Positions 8,843 to 19,171 are shown, numbered from the stretch's first letter. The stretch: 64,000 nt of DNA from Leeuwenhoekiella marinoflava DSM 3653 (GCF_900129005.1 NZ_FQUN01000005.1:1-64000); one strand, 5' to 3'. The notes: generated from the letters alone by a model not told the origin. A program made the numbers and translations.

Positions 8843-11710
8843 TTACTTCTTGATTTGCTCAAGCTTTACTTCTTTTCCATCTTTGTCTAATAACATCACT
8901 TCGTCAAAGCCCATATCTTTAAACTGCTGATATTGCGTTGCCGCATCACCAACAACAAGATAAGCCATTTTAGACTCATCAAGATATTTATTAGCCAACT
9001 CTTTGTGTTGCTCTAAAGTCATATTGTTGATTGTCGCTTCTTCTTTCTCGATGTAATTAGGATCTAAATCATAAGCACTACGTTCCTGAAGCATTCCTAA
9101 TAAAGAACCTTGTGTCTCAAAGCGCCTTGCATTTGATTTAATCAATGCATTCTTAGTAAATGCCAGATCTTCTTGAGAAATCCCTTCTTTATAGTTAGCT
9201 ATTTCATCTTTAAAAATAGAAACAGACTCTCCTGTAGTATTAGTTCTTACACTAGAAGAAGCGGTAAACGTACCCGGAATTTTTGTTCCGCTAAAACCAG
9301 AACGCGCACCGTAAGTATACCCTTTTTCTTCACGTAAAACTAAATTTACATTTCCACTAAATGAACCTCCTAGCTTGTAATTCATCACTTCCGCAGAATA
9401 AAAATCCTTGTCTGTACGCGGCATTGCGATGTAACCGATATTAATAACCGACTGTTTTGCGTTAGGAACATCTACAAAATATAAAGATGCTTTATCACGA
9501 TTATTTTTGATTGGGAACTCCGGAATGGTAACTTCTTTAGCTTCCCAGTTTTCTTTCAACCCGTCTAAAGCAGCTAGCGCCTGACTCTCTGAAACATCTC
9601 CCACTACGTGAAAACGACTCACAGAAGGTGAAATATACTTGTTGTAATACTCTTTTAGGTCCTGAATAGTAATCGCCTCTACAGACTCAACCGTACCGGA
9701 AGTAGGCTGCGCAAGTGGATGATTTTCTCCATAAAGCATTTTATTATAAACGCGGTTTGCAATCACATTAGGATTTGCATCAGAACGCTTAATCCCATTG
9801 ATTGTACTTGTTTTGATACGAGCAAACTCTTTTTCATCCCAACGGGGTTGCAATAAAATCTCTTGAACAAGAGCCATAGTTGCATCAAAGTTACGAGCAA
9901 GAGTATTACCTCTTAAAACAAGTGACTCATCAGTTGTATACATATTGATACTGGCACCAAGACGATCTATAGCTTCCTCAAGCTCTAAAGGAGTTTTAGT
10001 CGCTGTACCTTCCATCATTATGTCGCTCATCAAGTTTGCAACACCATTTTTACTTAGATCATCAAGCAAATGACCACCGTCTATTACCAAACTAAAGTTT
10101 ACCAATGGCAATTCATCCTGAACAATACCGTACACTTCCATCTCATTAGGCAAGTTTGCTGTCCACGAATCCGGGATATTTAATTTTGGAGTTTCACCCA
10201 TTTCAGGAGCCACTGAACGATCAAATTTAGACGGTGTTTTTTCGATCTCTACATCAGTATCTACGATTTCAGTTTCAACATTCTCTGTAATTTCTTCTTC
10301 TACAACTTCAGCTTTTTCAGAATTTTCAGCGATTAGTTCCATTTGCCCTTTAGGAACAAAACTGGTCAATACAAAAGGTTTTCCTTTGATGTACTTGTCA
10401 TAAACGCGCGTTACATCTTCTGCAGTAACTGCTTTAATATTCTCTATATCTTTCTCAATAAAACCAGGATTTCCGGTAAATACATCGTATTGTGCCAACT
10501 GAAAAGACTTACCCAAAACACTGCTGATACCATTATAAAAATCGGTTTCTAAACCTGCTTTTATACGCTCAATATCTGTTTCTTTAACGCCTTCTTCTTC
10601 AAAAAGTGCAAATGCTTTAGTAATACCGGTTTCTACACTGTCTAAGTCAACACCAGAATTTGCAGTAACAGAAATTCTAAATTTACCTGCAATCTGGTCA
10701 GAACCATTCCAAGCATAAGGCTGAGAAGCCAATTCCATATCTTCAACAAGAACGCGATATAGCGGCGCATTTTTTCCGTCTGAAAGTATCTCTCCTAAAA
10801 TATCTAAAGCATACGCGTCGTCTGTATATTGCTCTACTGTAGGCCAAACCATATTGAGTTGTGGAGCTGTAGCAAAATTATCCTCGTGATACAGACGCTT
10901 TGTCTCATTAAGAGTTACATTCTGAACGTCTAAAGGTGCAACCTCCTGACGCTTCTTAATTTCACCAAAATACTTTTCTACGAGCTCTTTAGCGCTTCCT
11001 TCTTCAAAATCCCCGGCAATTACTAGAGTAGCATTATTAGGACCATAAAATTTATCGTAGAATTCTTTAACATCTGCTACGGTTGCATTTTGAAGATCCT
11101 CAAGCTCACCTATTACTTGCCAACTGTATGGATGCCCATCAGGAAATAAGTTTTTATCAATTACCCAACTGGTATGTCCATACGGATTGTTATCAACACG
11201 CTGACGTTTTTCATTCTGAACAACTTCTTGCTGATTAGCAAAAGCTGATTCTGTAACCGTATTGATTAAGAATCCCATACGATCTGACTCTAACCATAAA
11301 ACGGTCTCAAGCGCATTATTAGGTACTACCTCATAATAAACTGTACCATCTTGCCAAGTACCACCATTTAAAGTACCACCTACATCCTGAATGGTTTTAA
11401 AGAATTGATCTTGCGGCACATTCTCAGATTCCTGAAAGAGCATATGCTCAAATAAATGCGCAAAGCCGGTACGACCTTTTTTCTCGCGATTTGATCCCAC
11501 ACCATATTGAATGGCTACAGAAACGATAGGATCACTTTTGTCTTGATGAAGCACGACATTTAAGCCGTTTTCAAGTTCATACTTTTCGTAATCGATAGAT
11601 AATTTAGCATCTGCGACATCATCTTTAGCTTCTTTATCTTCACAAGAAACCAGCGTTGCCACAAACAACGACAGCATTAGCGCTACCGGAGTCCATTTAG
11701 TTTTGATCAT
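8843..11710 (-). CDS. M16 family zinc metallopeptidase lipoprotein, two-half form
   Basis: The 955-residue protein carries a lipobox Cys at 23 followed by acidic residues (CEDKE), which in Bacteroidetes often marks surface-exposed lipoproteins. The inverted zinc motif HLFEH is at 85-89 with the downstream Glu in VVQNEKRQR, so the N-terminal M16 half should be active. An acidic low-complexity linker (about 460-500, rich in E, V and T) joins it to a second M16 half that lacks HxxEH. This is the usual clamshell arrangement of pitrilysin-like enzymes that degrade peptides. A promoter-like -7 box lies at 11790-11797. Confidence 0.9.
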   Translation of the reverse strand: MIKTKWTPVALMLSLFVATLVSCEDKEAKDDVADAKLSIDYEKYELENGLNVVLHQDKSDPIVSVAIQYGVGSNREKKGRTGFAHLFEHMLFQESENVPQDQFFKTIQDVGGTLNGGTWQDGTVYYEVVPNNALETVLWLESDRMGFLINTVTESAFANQQEVVQNEKRQRVDNNPYGHTSWVIDKNLFPDGHPYSWQVIGELEDLQNATVADVKEFYDKFYGPNNATLVIAGDFEEGSAKELVEKYFGEIKKRQEVAPLDVQNVTLNETKRLYHEDNFATAPQLNMVWPTVEQYTDDAYALDILGEILSDGKNAPLYRVLVEDMELASQPYAWNGSDQIAGKFRISVTANSGVDLDSVETGITKAFALFEEEGVKETDIERIKAGLETDFYNGISSVLGKSFQLAQYDVFTGNPGFIEKDIENIKAVTAEDVTRVYDKYIKGKPFVLTSFVPKGQMELIAENSEKAEVVEEEITENVETEIVDTDVEIEKTPSKFDRSVAPEMGETPKLNIPDSWTANLPNEMEVYGIVQDELPLVNFSLVIDGGHLLDDLSKNGVANLMSDIMMEGTATKTPLELEEAIDRLGASINMYTTDESLVLRGNTLARNFDATMALVQEILLQPRWDEKEFARIKTSTINGIKRSDANPNVIANRVYNKMLYGENHPLAQPTSGTVESVEAITIQDLKEYYNKYISPSVSRFHVVGDVSESQALAALDGLKENWEAKEVTIPEFPIKNNRDKASLYFVDVPNAKQSVINIGYIAMPRTDKDFYSAEVMNYKLGGSFSGNVNLVLREEKGYTYGARSGFSGTKIPGTFTASSSVRTNTTGESVSIFKDEIANYKEGISQEDLAFTKNALIKSNARRFETQGSLLGMLQERSAYDLDPNYIEKEEATINNMTLEQHKELANKYLDESKMAYLVVGDAATQYQQFKDMGFDEVMLLDKDGKEVKLEQIKK

Positions 11711-11789
11711 TGATCTTAATTTTTGATTAATAAATGTTGAATACGTTCCTAAAACTGTTAGAAAAGACGCATTTAAAGATCAAAAGTTA

Positions 11790-11797
11790 CAAAACTA
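11790..11797 (-). promoter_or_regulatory. candidate -7 box (TAGTTTTG) for the M16 peptidase gene
   Basis: On the minus strand the sequence is TAGTTTTG, an exact match to the Bacteroidetes TAnnTTTG element. It would give a leader of about 75 bases before the ATG at 11710. No clear -33 TTG is seen at the usual spacing. Confidence 0.35.
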
Positions 11798-11853
11798 TTG
11801 GAGTATATTTAATGATAAATTGGTTTTGATGCATATTTATCAAAAAAAAATGT

Positions 11854-13392
11854 TTAACCCAACCACCCATCACGATCTAAACTTCGGTATTGAATCGCTT
11901 CTGTAATATGATGGGCTTCAATTGTTGGAGAAGCTTCCAGATCTGCAATGGTGCGCGATACTTTTAAGATACGGTCATAAGCCCTAGCGGAAAGATTGAG
12001 TTTTTCCATAGCATTTTTTAAAAGATCTTTAGAACCGGCGTCTAATGCACAATGTTTCCGGATTTGCTTTACACTCATTTGTGCATTGTAATGAATGTTT
12101 TCGCTTTCCCGGAAACGTTCAGTTTGCAATTTTCGGGCTTCGGTAACGCGTTTGCGTATTTCTACGCTGCTTTCCGCTTTGCGCTCATCAGATAATTTAT
12201 CAAATGGAACCGGTGTAACTTCAATATGAATATCTATACGGTCTAATAACGGTCCGGAAACTTTGCTTAGATAGCGTTGCATTTCAGCAGGTGTACTGGT
12301 CACGGGAGCACTGGGATCATTAAAATAGCCTCCGGGACTAGGATTCATACTGGCGACTAGCATAAAACTACTGGGATAGGTAACGGTAAATTTTGCTCTG
12401 GAAATCGTGACATCGCGATCTTCTAAGGGTTGACGCATAACTTCCAAAACCGTACGCTTAAACTCCGGTAATTCATCTAAAAATAAAACTCCGTTATGTG
12501 CTAGCGATATTTCACCAGGCTGCGGATAAGCCCCACCTCCTACTAAAGCGACATCACTAATCGTATGATGCGGACTGCGGAACGGTCGCTGGGCCATCAA
12601 CCCAACATGTTCTCGCATTCTTCCAGAAACACTATGAATTTTAGTAGTTTCTAAAGCCTCCCTTAAAGTCATAGGCGGTAGTATAGAAGATAAACGTTTA
12701 GCAAGCATCGTTTTACCGGCTCCCGGTGGACCTATTAAAATGATATTATGGCCACCGGCAGCTGCTATTTCCATACAGCGCTTAATAGATTCTTGTCCTT
12801 TTACATCTGCAAAATCAAACTCCGGTTGTTCTAAAGCGTTGAAGAATTCGTTTCGCGTATCTACAAGTGTACGCTCGAGTTCAGTATCGTTATCAAAATG
12901 ATCAATCACCTGCGCGATACTATCAATCGCGTAGACTTCCAGATCTTTTACAATCGCTGCTTCCCGAGCATTCTGACTGGGTAAAAGAAACTTTTTAAAA
13001 CCTTCTTCCTGAGCTTTTATAGCTATGGGCAACGCGCCCCGAATAGGCTGCAGACTTCCGTCTAGGGAGAGTTCGCCCATAATGATATACTCATCCAGAT
13101 TTTCGGCCTTAATTTGTCCGCTGGCTGCTAGAATGCCAATAGCAAGCGTAAGATCATAGGCGCTTCCCTCCTTACGCAAATCTGCCGGAGCCATATTGAG
13201 CGTGATTTTCTTTCCGGGAATTTTAAAGCCATTGTTTTGAAGCGCAGCAGCAATGCGGTAGTTACTTTCCCGAATCGCATTATCAGGCAATCCCACCAGA
13301 TGATAGCCGATGCCCTTATCGATATTTACTTCGATTGTAATCGTAGAAGCTTCAACGCCAAAAACCGCTGAGCCATAAACCTTTGTAAGCAT
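11854..13392 (-). CDS. YifB family Mg chelatase-like AAA ATPase (ComM-like)
   Basis: The 512-residue protein matches YifB/ComM from end to end. An N-terminal ChlI-type domain (residues ~20-140, starting VYGSAVFGVEA) precedes the AAA+ core with Walker A GPPGAGKT at 221-228 and the LFLDELPEF Walker B region, and a C-terminal Mg_chelatase_C domain follows. In naturally transformable bacteria ComM is a hexameric helicase that extends recombination branches after DNA uptake. In flavobacteria the role is presumed but not shown. It is monocistronic on the minus strand. Confidence 0.93.
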   Translation of the reverse strand: MLTKVYGSAVFGVEASTITIEVNIDKGIGYHLVGLPDNAIRESNYRIAAALQNNGFKIPGKKITLNMAPADLRKEGSAYDLTLAIGILAASGQIKAENLDEYIIMGELSLDGSLQPIRGALPIAIKAQEEGFKKFLLPSQNAREAAIVKDLEVYAIDSIAQVIDHFDNDTELERTLVDTRNEFFNALEQPEFDFADVKGQESIKRCMEIAAAGGHNIILIGPPGAGKTMLAKRLSSILPPMTLREALETTKIHSVSGRMREHVGLMAQRPFRSPHHTISDVALVGGGAYPQPGEISLAHNGVLFLDELPEFKRTVLEVMRQPLEDRDVTISRAKFTVTYPSSFMLVASMNPSPGGYFNDPSAPVTSTPAEMQRYLSKVSGPLLDRIDIHIEVTPVPFDKLSDERKAESSVEIRKRVTEARKLQTERFRESENIHYNAQMSVKQIRKHCALDAGSKDLLKNAMEKLNLSARAYDRILKVSRTIADLEASPTIEAHHITEAIQYRSLDRDGWLG

Positions 13393-13483
13393 AATTTTTA
13401 AGTTGGAATTTTAAAGTAACAATATTATTTCCATTTCTTAAAAATTATAGCGCTCATTTTTAGTTGATTATAAATAAATCTAA

Positions 13484-15211
13484 TTATAAACGATCAATTA
13501 AAGACTCAGCCCATTTATGAGCCGGCTTTCCGAAACATTCTATCAAATCATCTACTCCAATAATGCTGCCTTTAGCCAGACGACCTAAAAGAGAAATATG
13601 CTGATGGCTATTTCCATTTTTGCTAATGATACTACCATCTTCAAGCGTATGTAGCCCCAATTTATAACTCACAGGATCAACACGCTTATCTTTAAGTAAA
13701 TGTTGAATTAATGGACTTGAAACAGCTACAAGTTGAGGCGCATCAATCACCGAGTTAACCATAACCTGAGCGATGATAGATTTGTTATTTTTCTCTAATT
13801 TCCATCCGTTTTCAACGGGTGTAATTTTAGGATCGTTTACAAAATCGAGATTGAGAACGCCGGCTTCTACCAACGCAATCAATTGTTGCAAACTCTTTAC
13901 AGGTGGGCCATACGAATAACGTTTGCTGGCTTCAATGTACCTTACCACATCGACCATTGCTTCATCTGTTAAATTTAAATACGTATAATCGTGGTATAAA
14001 ATTCCTAAAGCAAACCGCCAGACTTGCCCTAAACAGTAATCAAGACTTATGGCAGTCTGACCAAAAGCCATTTGCAATAAATGCTGCATCGCTTCTAAAG
14101 CAGGTAGATCGTATTTTAAGATGAGGTCGTGAGCAGTATTTGGGTTTTTAATCAACTGCAAAGTCAGCTGCGATAATTCCTGGTGAGAAAGCATATGTTT
14201 TCTGTTCTGCTCAGGAATTCTTAGATAAACGGAAGCGGTCATATTCGCAAGCGCTTCAATTAAAAAAGAAGCATCATTTATCGATTCAGTATTTTGCTCG
14301 GCTTTTTCAATAGCATTTACAAAAGAGTGGTTTTCCTTTTCGTTTGGTTTAAACCAATTATCTATAATCGCATTTACAGGCTTAGGTGCAGGAGGTAATC
14401 CATTTAAAGAGAAAACGACTAACTGCTTAGGAGCTTTTTCTGAAGGAATGTATTCCCATTTAATCGAATCTTCTTTTTCTTTAAAAACTCCGCCGAAACC
14501 TATGCTCAACGCTCTTACCTGATCTACCATAGATAGACCAAAACCGCGCAAAGCAACAGTTGTTTCCTCTGAAATTGAATCAGTCTCTAAAGCTCCTACG
14601 GGATAAGGATCTTTATACAATTTGAGATTATTTTCTTCAGCGTGCTCACTCCATTTTCTCAATTGTTCTGAATCATAAGTGGGTTGATGACCAATAGTCA
14701 AAACGGCATCATCAGCTTCAATCGGTTGATTATGTTTAGTATATATTATACACCCCGATTCTGATGGTTCAACCTTAATGACTTCTTCTTGGTAAAACTC
14801 TATCAAATCTGATCCTGCTAAAGCTTCCTTCAACGTATTAAAACGCTCGTTGAGATAGCTTCCTAGTTTTGCTCTTGAAGGAAAAATATCCTTTTTAGAA
14901 TAATCAGCAGCAGCTGAGGCCAACCAATCTTTATAACCGGGAAATTCCGGGATAAAAACATCCTCAAAATGCAAAGCTTCTCTTCCTGCTAAGTTATTAG
15001 ACAAATTACGCTCGTGAACATTAGATAAATTGGTTTTAACTTGATTGGGAGTCCAGACCTGACCCGCACCGGGATATGCAGAAGCTTCAAATAAAACAAC
15101 TTTCAACTTTTTACTTGAATTAGAGTTTTTCTTTGCGAGATAAAGACTCTCAAGAGCAGCTAGGCCTCTTGGTCCCACGCCTACAATTGCAATTTTATAA
15201 TGTTTTGACAA
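13484..15211 (-). CDS. FAD/NAD(P)-binding protein (NAD_binding_9 type)
   Basis: The 575-residue cytosolic protein starts with a dinucleotide-binding fingerprint, GVGPRG at 11-16 in IAIVGVGPRGLAALES. The FEAS segment and PGAGQVWTPNQ stretch that follow are typical of the family whose N-terminal domain is called FAD-NAD(P)-binding (NAD_binding_9). A second conserved patch, VALRGFGLSMVDQ, lies near residue 220. The reaction is unknown; relatives are sometimes annotated as hydroxyacylglutathione or adenylate-type proteins without evidence. It has its own promoter-like box at 15250-15257. Confidence 0.8.
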   Translation of the reverse strand: MSKHYKIAIVGVGPRGLAALESLYLAKKNSNSSKKLKVVLFEASAYPGAGQVWTPNQVKTNLSNVHERNLSNNLAGREALHFEDVFIPEFPGYKDWLASAAADYSKKDIFPSRAKLGSYLNERFNTLKEALAGSDLIEFYQEEVIKVEPSESGCIIYTKHNQPIEADDAVLTIGHQPTYDSEQLRKWSEHAEENNLKLYKDPYPVGALETDSISEETTVALRGFGLSMVDQVRALSIGFGGVFKEKEDSIKWEYIPSEKAPKQLVVFSLNGLPPAPKPVNAIIDNWFKPNEKENHSFVNAIEKAEQNTESINDASFLIEALANMTASVYLRIPEQNRKHMLSHQELSQLTLQLIKNPNTAHDLILKYDLPALEAMQHLLQMAFGQTAISLDYCLGQVWRFALGILYHDYTYLNLTDEAMVDVVRYIEASKRYSYGPPVKSLQQLIALVEAGVLNLDFVNDPKITPVENGWKLEKNNKSIIAQVMVNSVIDAPQLVAVSSPLIQHLLKDKRVDPVSYKLGLHTLEDGSIISKNGNSHQHISLLGRLAKGSIIGVDDLIECFGKPAHKWAESLIDRL

Positions 15212-15249
15212 GGTGTAAATTCAGATATTTAATTTGGTGTAATGCCTTA

Positions 15250-15257
15250 CAAAAGTA
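15250..15257 (-). promoter_or_regulatory. candidate -7 box (TACTTTTG) for the FAD/NAD(P)-binding protein gene
   Basis: On the minus strand the bases read TACTTTTG, an exact TAnnTTTG match, 39 bases upstream of the ATG at 15211. It abuts the aquaporin remnant on the other strand. Confidence 0.4.
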
Positions 15258-15273
15258 CAATTCACATCATACG

Positions 15274-15457
15274 ATGGCGCCTGTTTTTATAGGTATTACG
15301 GTTTCAATAATCATTTGTTTACTCGCGCCGTTAACTCTATGCGGAATAAACCCCGCACGAGATTTTGGCTCCTAGTGTAGTTACGGTGATTGCTGCTCTA
15401 TTTTTTATTAAAACCGTAGAGCCGGCAATGCACGATAAAGCAAGTCAACAGCTTTAG
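15274..15457 (+). pseudogene. aquaporin (MIP family) remnant with internal deletion
   Basis: A frame from 15274 reads MAPVFIGITVSIIICLLAPL and soon reaches GINPARDFGS before a stop at 15373-15375. NPARDFG is the second NPA-type pore signature of MIP channels and is preceded here by the expected hydrophobic span. In another frame, from 15371, the sequence VVTVIAALFFIKTVEP runs to a TAG at 15455-15457. That resembles the last membrane span and C-terminus of the same family. The segment that should join them (the extracellular loop) and everything upstream are missing, so this is a truncated, frameshifted relic. Its end overlaps the 3' end of the minus-strand amylase gene. Confidence 0.7.
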
Positions 15458-17331
15458 TTTAATTTATAAACAAAAGATTCTAGAGGTTTTATATCAACAC
15501 GAATTTTCCCCAAACCATTCTCTATTTTCAAGCTACCGGTTTGGTTTTCATAAAGTTGATCAAGTACATCATAATCGCCATCAACTAATCCCCAGGTTTC
15601 AATAATATGCTGTGGAACCTGCAATTCAAACCCAAACGTATCGTTCGCATCAAAATTGGTAACCACAATTAGTTTATCGGTTTCACACCAGCGTACAAAA
15701 GAATGCACCCGATCATTATACCATTCTGTGTTTTGCCTGTTGTGCCAGTGAATATCTGCATATTCTCTCATCACCGCAGAATTTTCTAAACTAAAATTCA
15801 ACAAACGCTTGTAGAAATCACGCAGTTCTAGTTCATAATCTGTAGACTTTCCGCCATCAAACTTCTTATTATTTACCCATCTCACGACTGAAGGAACACT
15901 CCCGTAATCAAAAATTGAAGTTCTTGTAGGATCACCAAAACCAAGATCTGCTTCAGCAGGTTCTCCCAATTCCTGACCAAAATAGATCATCACCGGTGAT
16001 TTACTAATCAATGCTGATACTACCATTGCAGGTTTTCCTTTTTCGGCATTTCCTGCAAAATCTGGGCTGGCTATACGTTGCTCATCGTGATTTTCTAAAA
16101 AATGTAACATATTGATCTCTATATCCTGCTGATGCTCAATAATTGGAGCAAAATGATCTGTGCTTCCGTGACCTTGCATGACGTGTTTTATAGTATCATA
16201 TAATTCCACTTTATCGTAGAGATAATCCATCTTTCCTTTAAAAATATAATCTCTATATAAAGACGGATTATACACTTCAGCCATCAAAAACGCATCGGGA
16301 TTTTTCATCTTTATCGCAGAATTCATATAGCTCCAGAACTCAACCGGAACCATTTCTGCCATATCAAAGCGAAAACCATCAATACCTTTTTTCGTCCAAA
16401 ATAAAGCGATGTCTTTAAACTGTTTCCAAGAAGCTGGCACATCTTTGTCTTTCCAGAAATCAGCGTGTTGTTCAAAGCTCCAATGCCCACTGTCTGTTGG
16501 TAACTCATCAAAATCTTTATGCCCGTCAGGGTTAATTCCATAATTGATTTTTACCGTCTCATACCAATCGTTTTGATTCGGTTGTGCAGCACGACTTCCG
16601 TTACCCGTCCATTTTGCGGGAGATTCATCTAATTTACCGTCTGCTAGCAGACTCTCTCCACCGCCTAAGGGCTCGTATCCATTTTGCCATTGTGGAACTT
16701 TAAAATCCTCACCAGGTATGTAATAAAAGTTATTGTCTTTTGAATAGGAAACCGTATCGTTATCTTTTGCTCCAAAAGCAAAACTTCCTTTTGGGGTATT
16801 AAGGCTTTCGTATTTTCTAGCGACGTGATTGGGTACGATATCTATGATAACTTTCAATCCGTTTTTATGCGTACGTTTTATTAAAGCTTCAAACTCTTGC
16901 AAGCGTTTTGCAGGATTCTCAGCCATATCAGGGTCTACTTGGTAATAATCTTTAACTGCATAAGGAGAACCCGCACGGCCTTTAACCACATCAGGATCAT
17001 CATTAGAAATACCAAATTCAGTATAATCTGTAATTACTGCGTGATGCGGAACACCTGTGTACCACACGTAAGTAGCTCCTAAATCTTTTATTGATTTTAG
17101 GGCTTTAGTTGTGAAGTCGTTAAACTTACCCACCCCGTTTTCTTCAAGCGTTCCCCAAGGTTTATTTGTCGTATTGGTGTTTCCAAAAAGACGCGTAAAT
17201 ACATGATAAACAACTTCTTTTTTTGGTGTATTTTCAGTTTTCATAGTTGGTGTTGGTTCTTCGCCTGTTTGATTTTTACAAGCTGTTAAACTAAGCGCTA
17301 ATACGGTATAATAAAGTATTCGTTTTGCCAT
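15454..17331 (-). CDS. GH13 alpha-amylase family lipoprotein
   Basis: The 625-residue protein has a lipobox (LTAC, Cys18) and a GH13 (beta/alpha)8 barrel. The catalytic triad is visible: Asp323 in GFRFDMAE (nucleophile), Glu352 in LMAEVYNP (acid/base) and Asp416 in ENHDEQR (stabiliser). It should cleave alpha-1,4-glucans in the periplasm or at the cell surface. Its start lies 1 base from the stop of the upstream GH13 gene, so the two amylases form an operon. No SusC/SusD pair, LacI regulator or maltose transporter is adjacent within this window. Confidence 0.9.
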   Translation of the reverse strand: MAKRILYYTVLALSLTACKNQTGEEPTPTMKTENTPKKEVVYHVFTRLFGNTNTTNKPWGTLEENGVGKFNDFTTKALKSIKDLGATYVWYTGVPHHAVITDYTEFGISNDDPDVVKGRAGSPYAVKDYYQVDPDMAENPAKRLQEFEALIKRTHKNGLKVIIDIVPNHVARKYESLNTPKGSFAFGAKDNDTVSYSKDNNFYYIPGEDFKVPQWQNGYEPLGGGESLLADGKLDESPAKWTGNGSRAAQPNQNDWYETVKINYGINPDGHKDFDELPTDSGHWSFEQHADFWKDKDVPASWKQFKDIALFWTKKGIDGFRFDMAEMVPVEFWSYMNSAIKMKNPDAFLMAEVYNPSLYRDYIFKGKMDYLYDKVELYDTIKHVMQGHGSTDHFAPIIEHQQDIEINMLHFLENHDEQRIASPDFAGNAEKGKPAMVVSALISKSPVMIYFGQELGEPAEADLGFGDPTRTSIFDYGSVPSVVRWVNNKKFDGGKSTDYELELRDFYKRLLNFSLENSAVMREYADIHWHNRQNTEWYNDRVHSFVRWCETDKLIVVTNFDANDTFGFELQVPQHIIETWGLVDGDYDVLDQLYENQTGSLKIENGLGKIRVDIKPLESFVYKLN

Positions 17332-17332
17332 A

Positions 17333-19171
17333 TTAAGTCAGTTCTATTATATAAGGAGTTCTAGCGGGCATAGACAATTCAGTAGATAAATCTAATACTT
17401 GGTCAGATAAAATTTCGTTTCCTGTCTTGCTTCCGTTAAGGCCTTCTGCAAACTTTTTTAATGCTAGTATTTTTTTAGTCTTCGAGTTATTTATAATTAC
17501 CATAACCCGTTTTTCTTCATCTAAATATCTAAAATAAACATATACATGATCCACAGATACAAAGTGTAAAAAATTACCATAGTGAACTGTTCGATTATCT
17601 TTCCGCCAATTTAAAAGTTTTTTTGTGAAAGCGTGAAAACTTTCTTGATAGACATTGCGACCTTTATTAGCAGTTGGAGGCAAAAATGCATTTTGTTTAT
17701 GCTTAGCCCAACCTCCCGGAAATTCGTGACGTATGTCTCCGTCTCCATTATTCTTGTCTCCCTGCATCCCGATCTCGCTGCCATAATATAACTGTGGAAT
17801 TCCTCTAACGGTACAAATCACGGTCAATGCAATTTTATACGCATCAAGGTCTCCACCACATTGGGTGTTAAAACGCTGCGTATCGTGATTTTCTAAAAAG
17901 CGCATCAAACCCTGCGGATTGGGATAGAAAAAATCATTTACGAAAGTTTCATATAAACTCTCTAAATCCTTTAATTTTCTATGTTTCGAATAAAAAATAT
18001 CCTGAAGCGCATTATGTAGCGGAAAATCTGTGACACACGGTAATTGAGAATTATAACTGGCCATCTCCCCTATTTTGCTGTCCTTTTGCCAATAAGCCAG
18101 CTGTGCTGAGTTATGCAGCCATACTTCACCTATAATATTGAGATTTGGATATTCATTTTGTATGGCTTCTAGCCATTTTACAGCAGCTTCTTTATAATTA
18201 TAGGTAAACGTATCTACTCGAATCCCGTCTAAGTTTACTTCTTCTATCCACCAGATCGCATTCTGAATGAGGTAATTTAAAACCAAAGGGTTTCGCTGAT
18301 TTAGGTCTGGCATTGTTGAAACAAACCAACCTTTTTCGTGTTGATCCTTATCAAATACCGAAGCATTTGTATCAAACAAAGATGTGGTTTTATGGATGGT
18401 ATTGGTAAAATGCTTCCACTGATTCAACCAATCTTTACAGGGCAAATCTTTAATAAGCCAGTGTTCACTTCCCCAGTGATTGGTTACATAATCTATTACC
18501 AATTTCATACCCCGCTTGTGAAGCTCTTTAGAAAGGTTTTTATAATCTGCTAAGCTTCCCAGACGCGCATCTATATTATAGACATCAGTTTGAGCATAGC
18601 CGTGATACGAACCGGTGGAACTGTTGTTTTCGCATAAAGGTGTGCTCCACAACGTAGTTATTCCTAAATCCTTTAAATAGTCAAGGTTGTTTATTATACC
18701 CTGAATATCACCCCCGTGTCTTCCGTGAAGATCGTTTGGATTTACTTTTTCTATAAGTTGCTTAACTGAATTGATTCGGGGATTAGCATTAGCAAAACGG
18801 TCTGGCATCAAAAGGTAAAAAACATCAGAACTATCAAAACTTGTTCTGTTTGCCGAATTCCCAGATCTTTCTTTAAACTCATATGGAATCGTGAAATCAG
18901 GAAAATTCTCTTTCTGAAAAGTGAACGAATAAGTTCCTCCTTCAATTTCTGAAGCATCAAGCGTAACAAAAAGATAATTAGAGTTTTCAGTCTGACTAAC
19001 CTGAAGTATTTTCAAACCAGACGAGCAAGTAATGTTATATTCTGAAATATTATTACCGTAAAAAAGTAATTGGAGCTTTTTTAAACCCATACCAGCCCAC
19101 CAATGCGGTGGCTCAACTCGTTTTAAAATAGTTTTTAAGGTTTTCAAATGCTCTAGGTTTCTAATGAACAA
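17333..19171 (-). CDS. GH13 cyclomaltodextrinase/neopullulanase-like glycoside hydrolase
   Basis: The 612-residue protein begins with the N-terminal domain of cyclomaltodextrinase-type enzymes (RVEPPHWWAGMGLKKLQLL), related to Bacteroides SusA. The GH13 barrel has Asp320 in GIRVDTF, Glu349 in IGEVWL and Asp430 in ENHDTQR as the catalytic triad. YVTNHWGSEHW and a short C-terminal beta domain are also present. It probably degrades maltodextrins or pullulan together with the second amylase directly downstream. I see no convincing signal peptide at the chosen ATG, so location is uncertain. Confidence 0.9.
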   Translation of the reverse strand: MFIRNLEHLKTLKTILKRVEPPHWWAGMGLKKLQLLFYGNNISEYNITCSSGLKILQVSQTENSNYLFVTLDASEIEGGTYSFTFQKENFPDFTIPYEFKERSGNSANRTSFDSSDVFYLLMPDRFANANPRINSVKQLIEKVNPNDLHGRHGGDIQGIINNLDYLKDLGITTLWSTPLCENNSSTGSYHGYAQTDVYNIDARLGSLADYKNLSKELHKRGMKLVIDYVTNHWGSEHWLIKDLPCKDWLNQWKHFTNTIHKTTSLFDTNASVFDKDQHEKGWFVSTMPDLNQRNPLVLNYLIQNAIWWIEEVNLDGIRVDTFTYNYKEAAVKWLEAIQNEYPNLNIIGEVWLHNSAQLAYWQKDSKIGEMASYNSQLPCVTDFPLHNALQDIFYSKHRKLKDLESLYETFVNDFFYPNPQGLMRFLENHDTQRFNTQCGGDLDAYKIALTVICTVRGIPQLYYGSEIGMQGDKNNGDGDIRHEFPGGWAKHKQNAFLPPTANKGRNVYQESFHAFTKKLLNWRKDNRTVHYGNFLHFVSVDHVYVYFRYLDEEKRVMVIINNSKTKKILALKKFAEGLNGSKTGNEILSDQVLDLSTELSMPARTPYIIELT

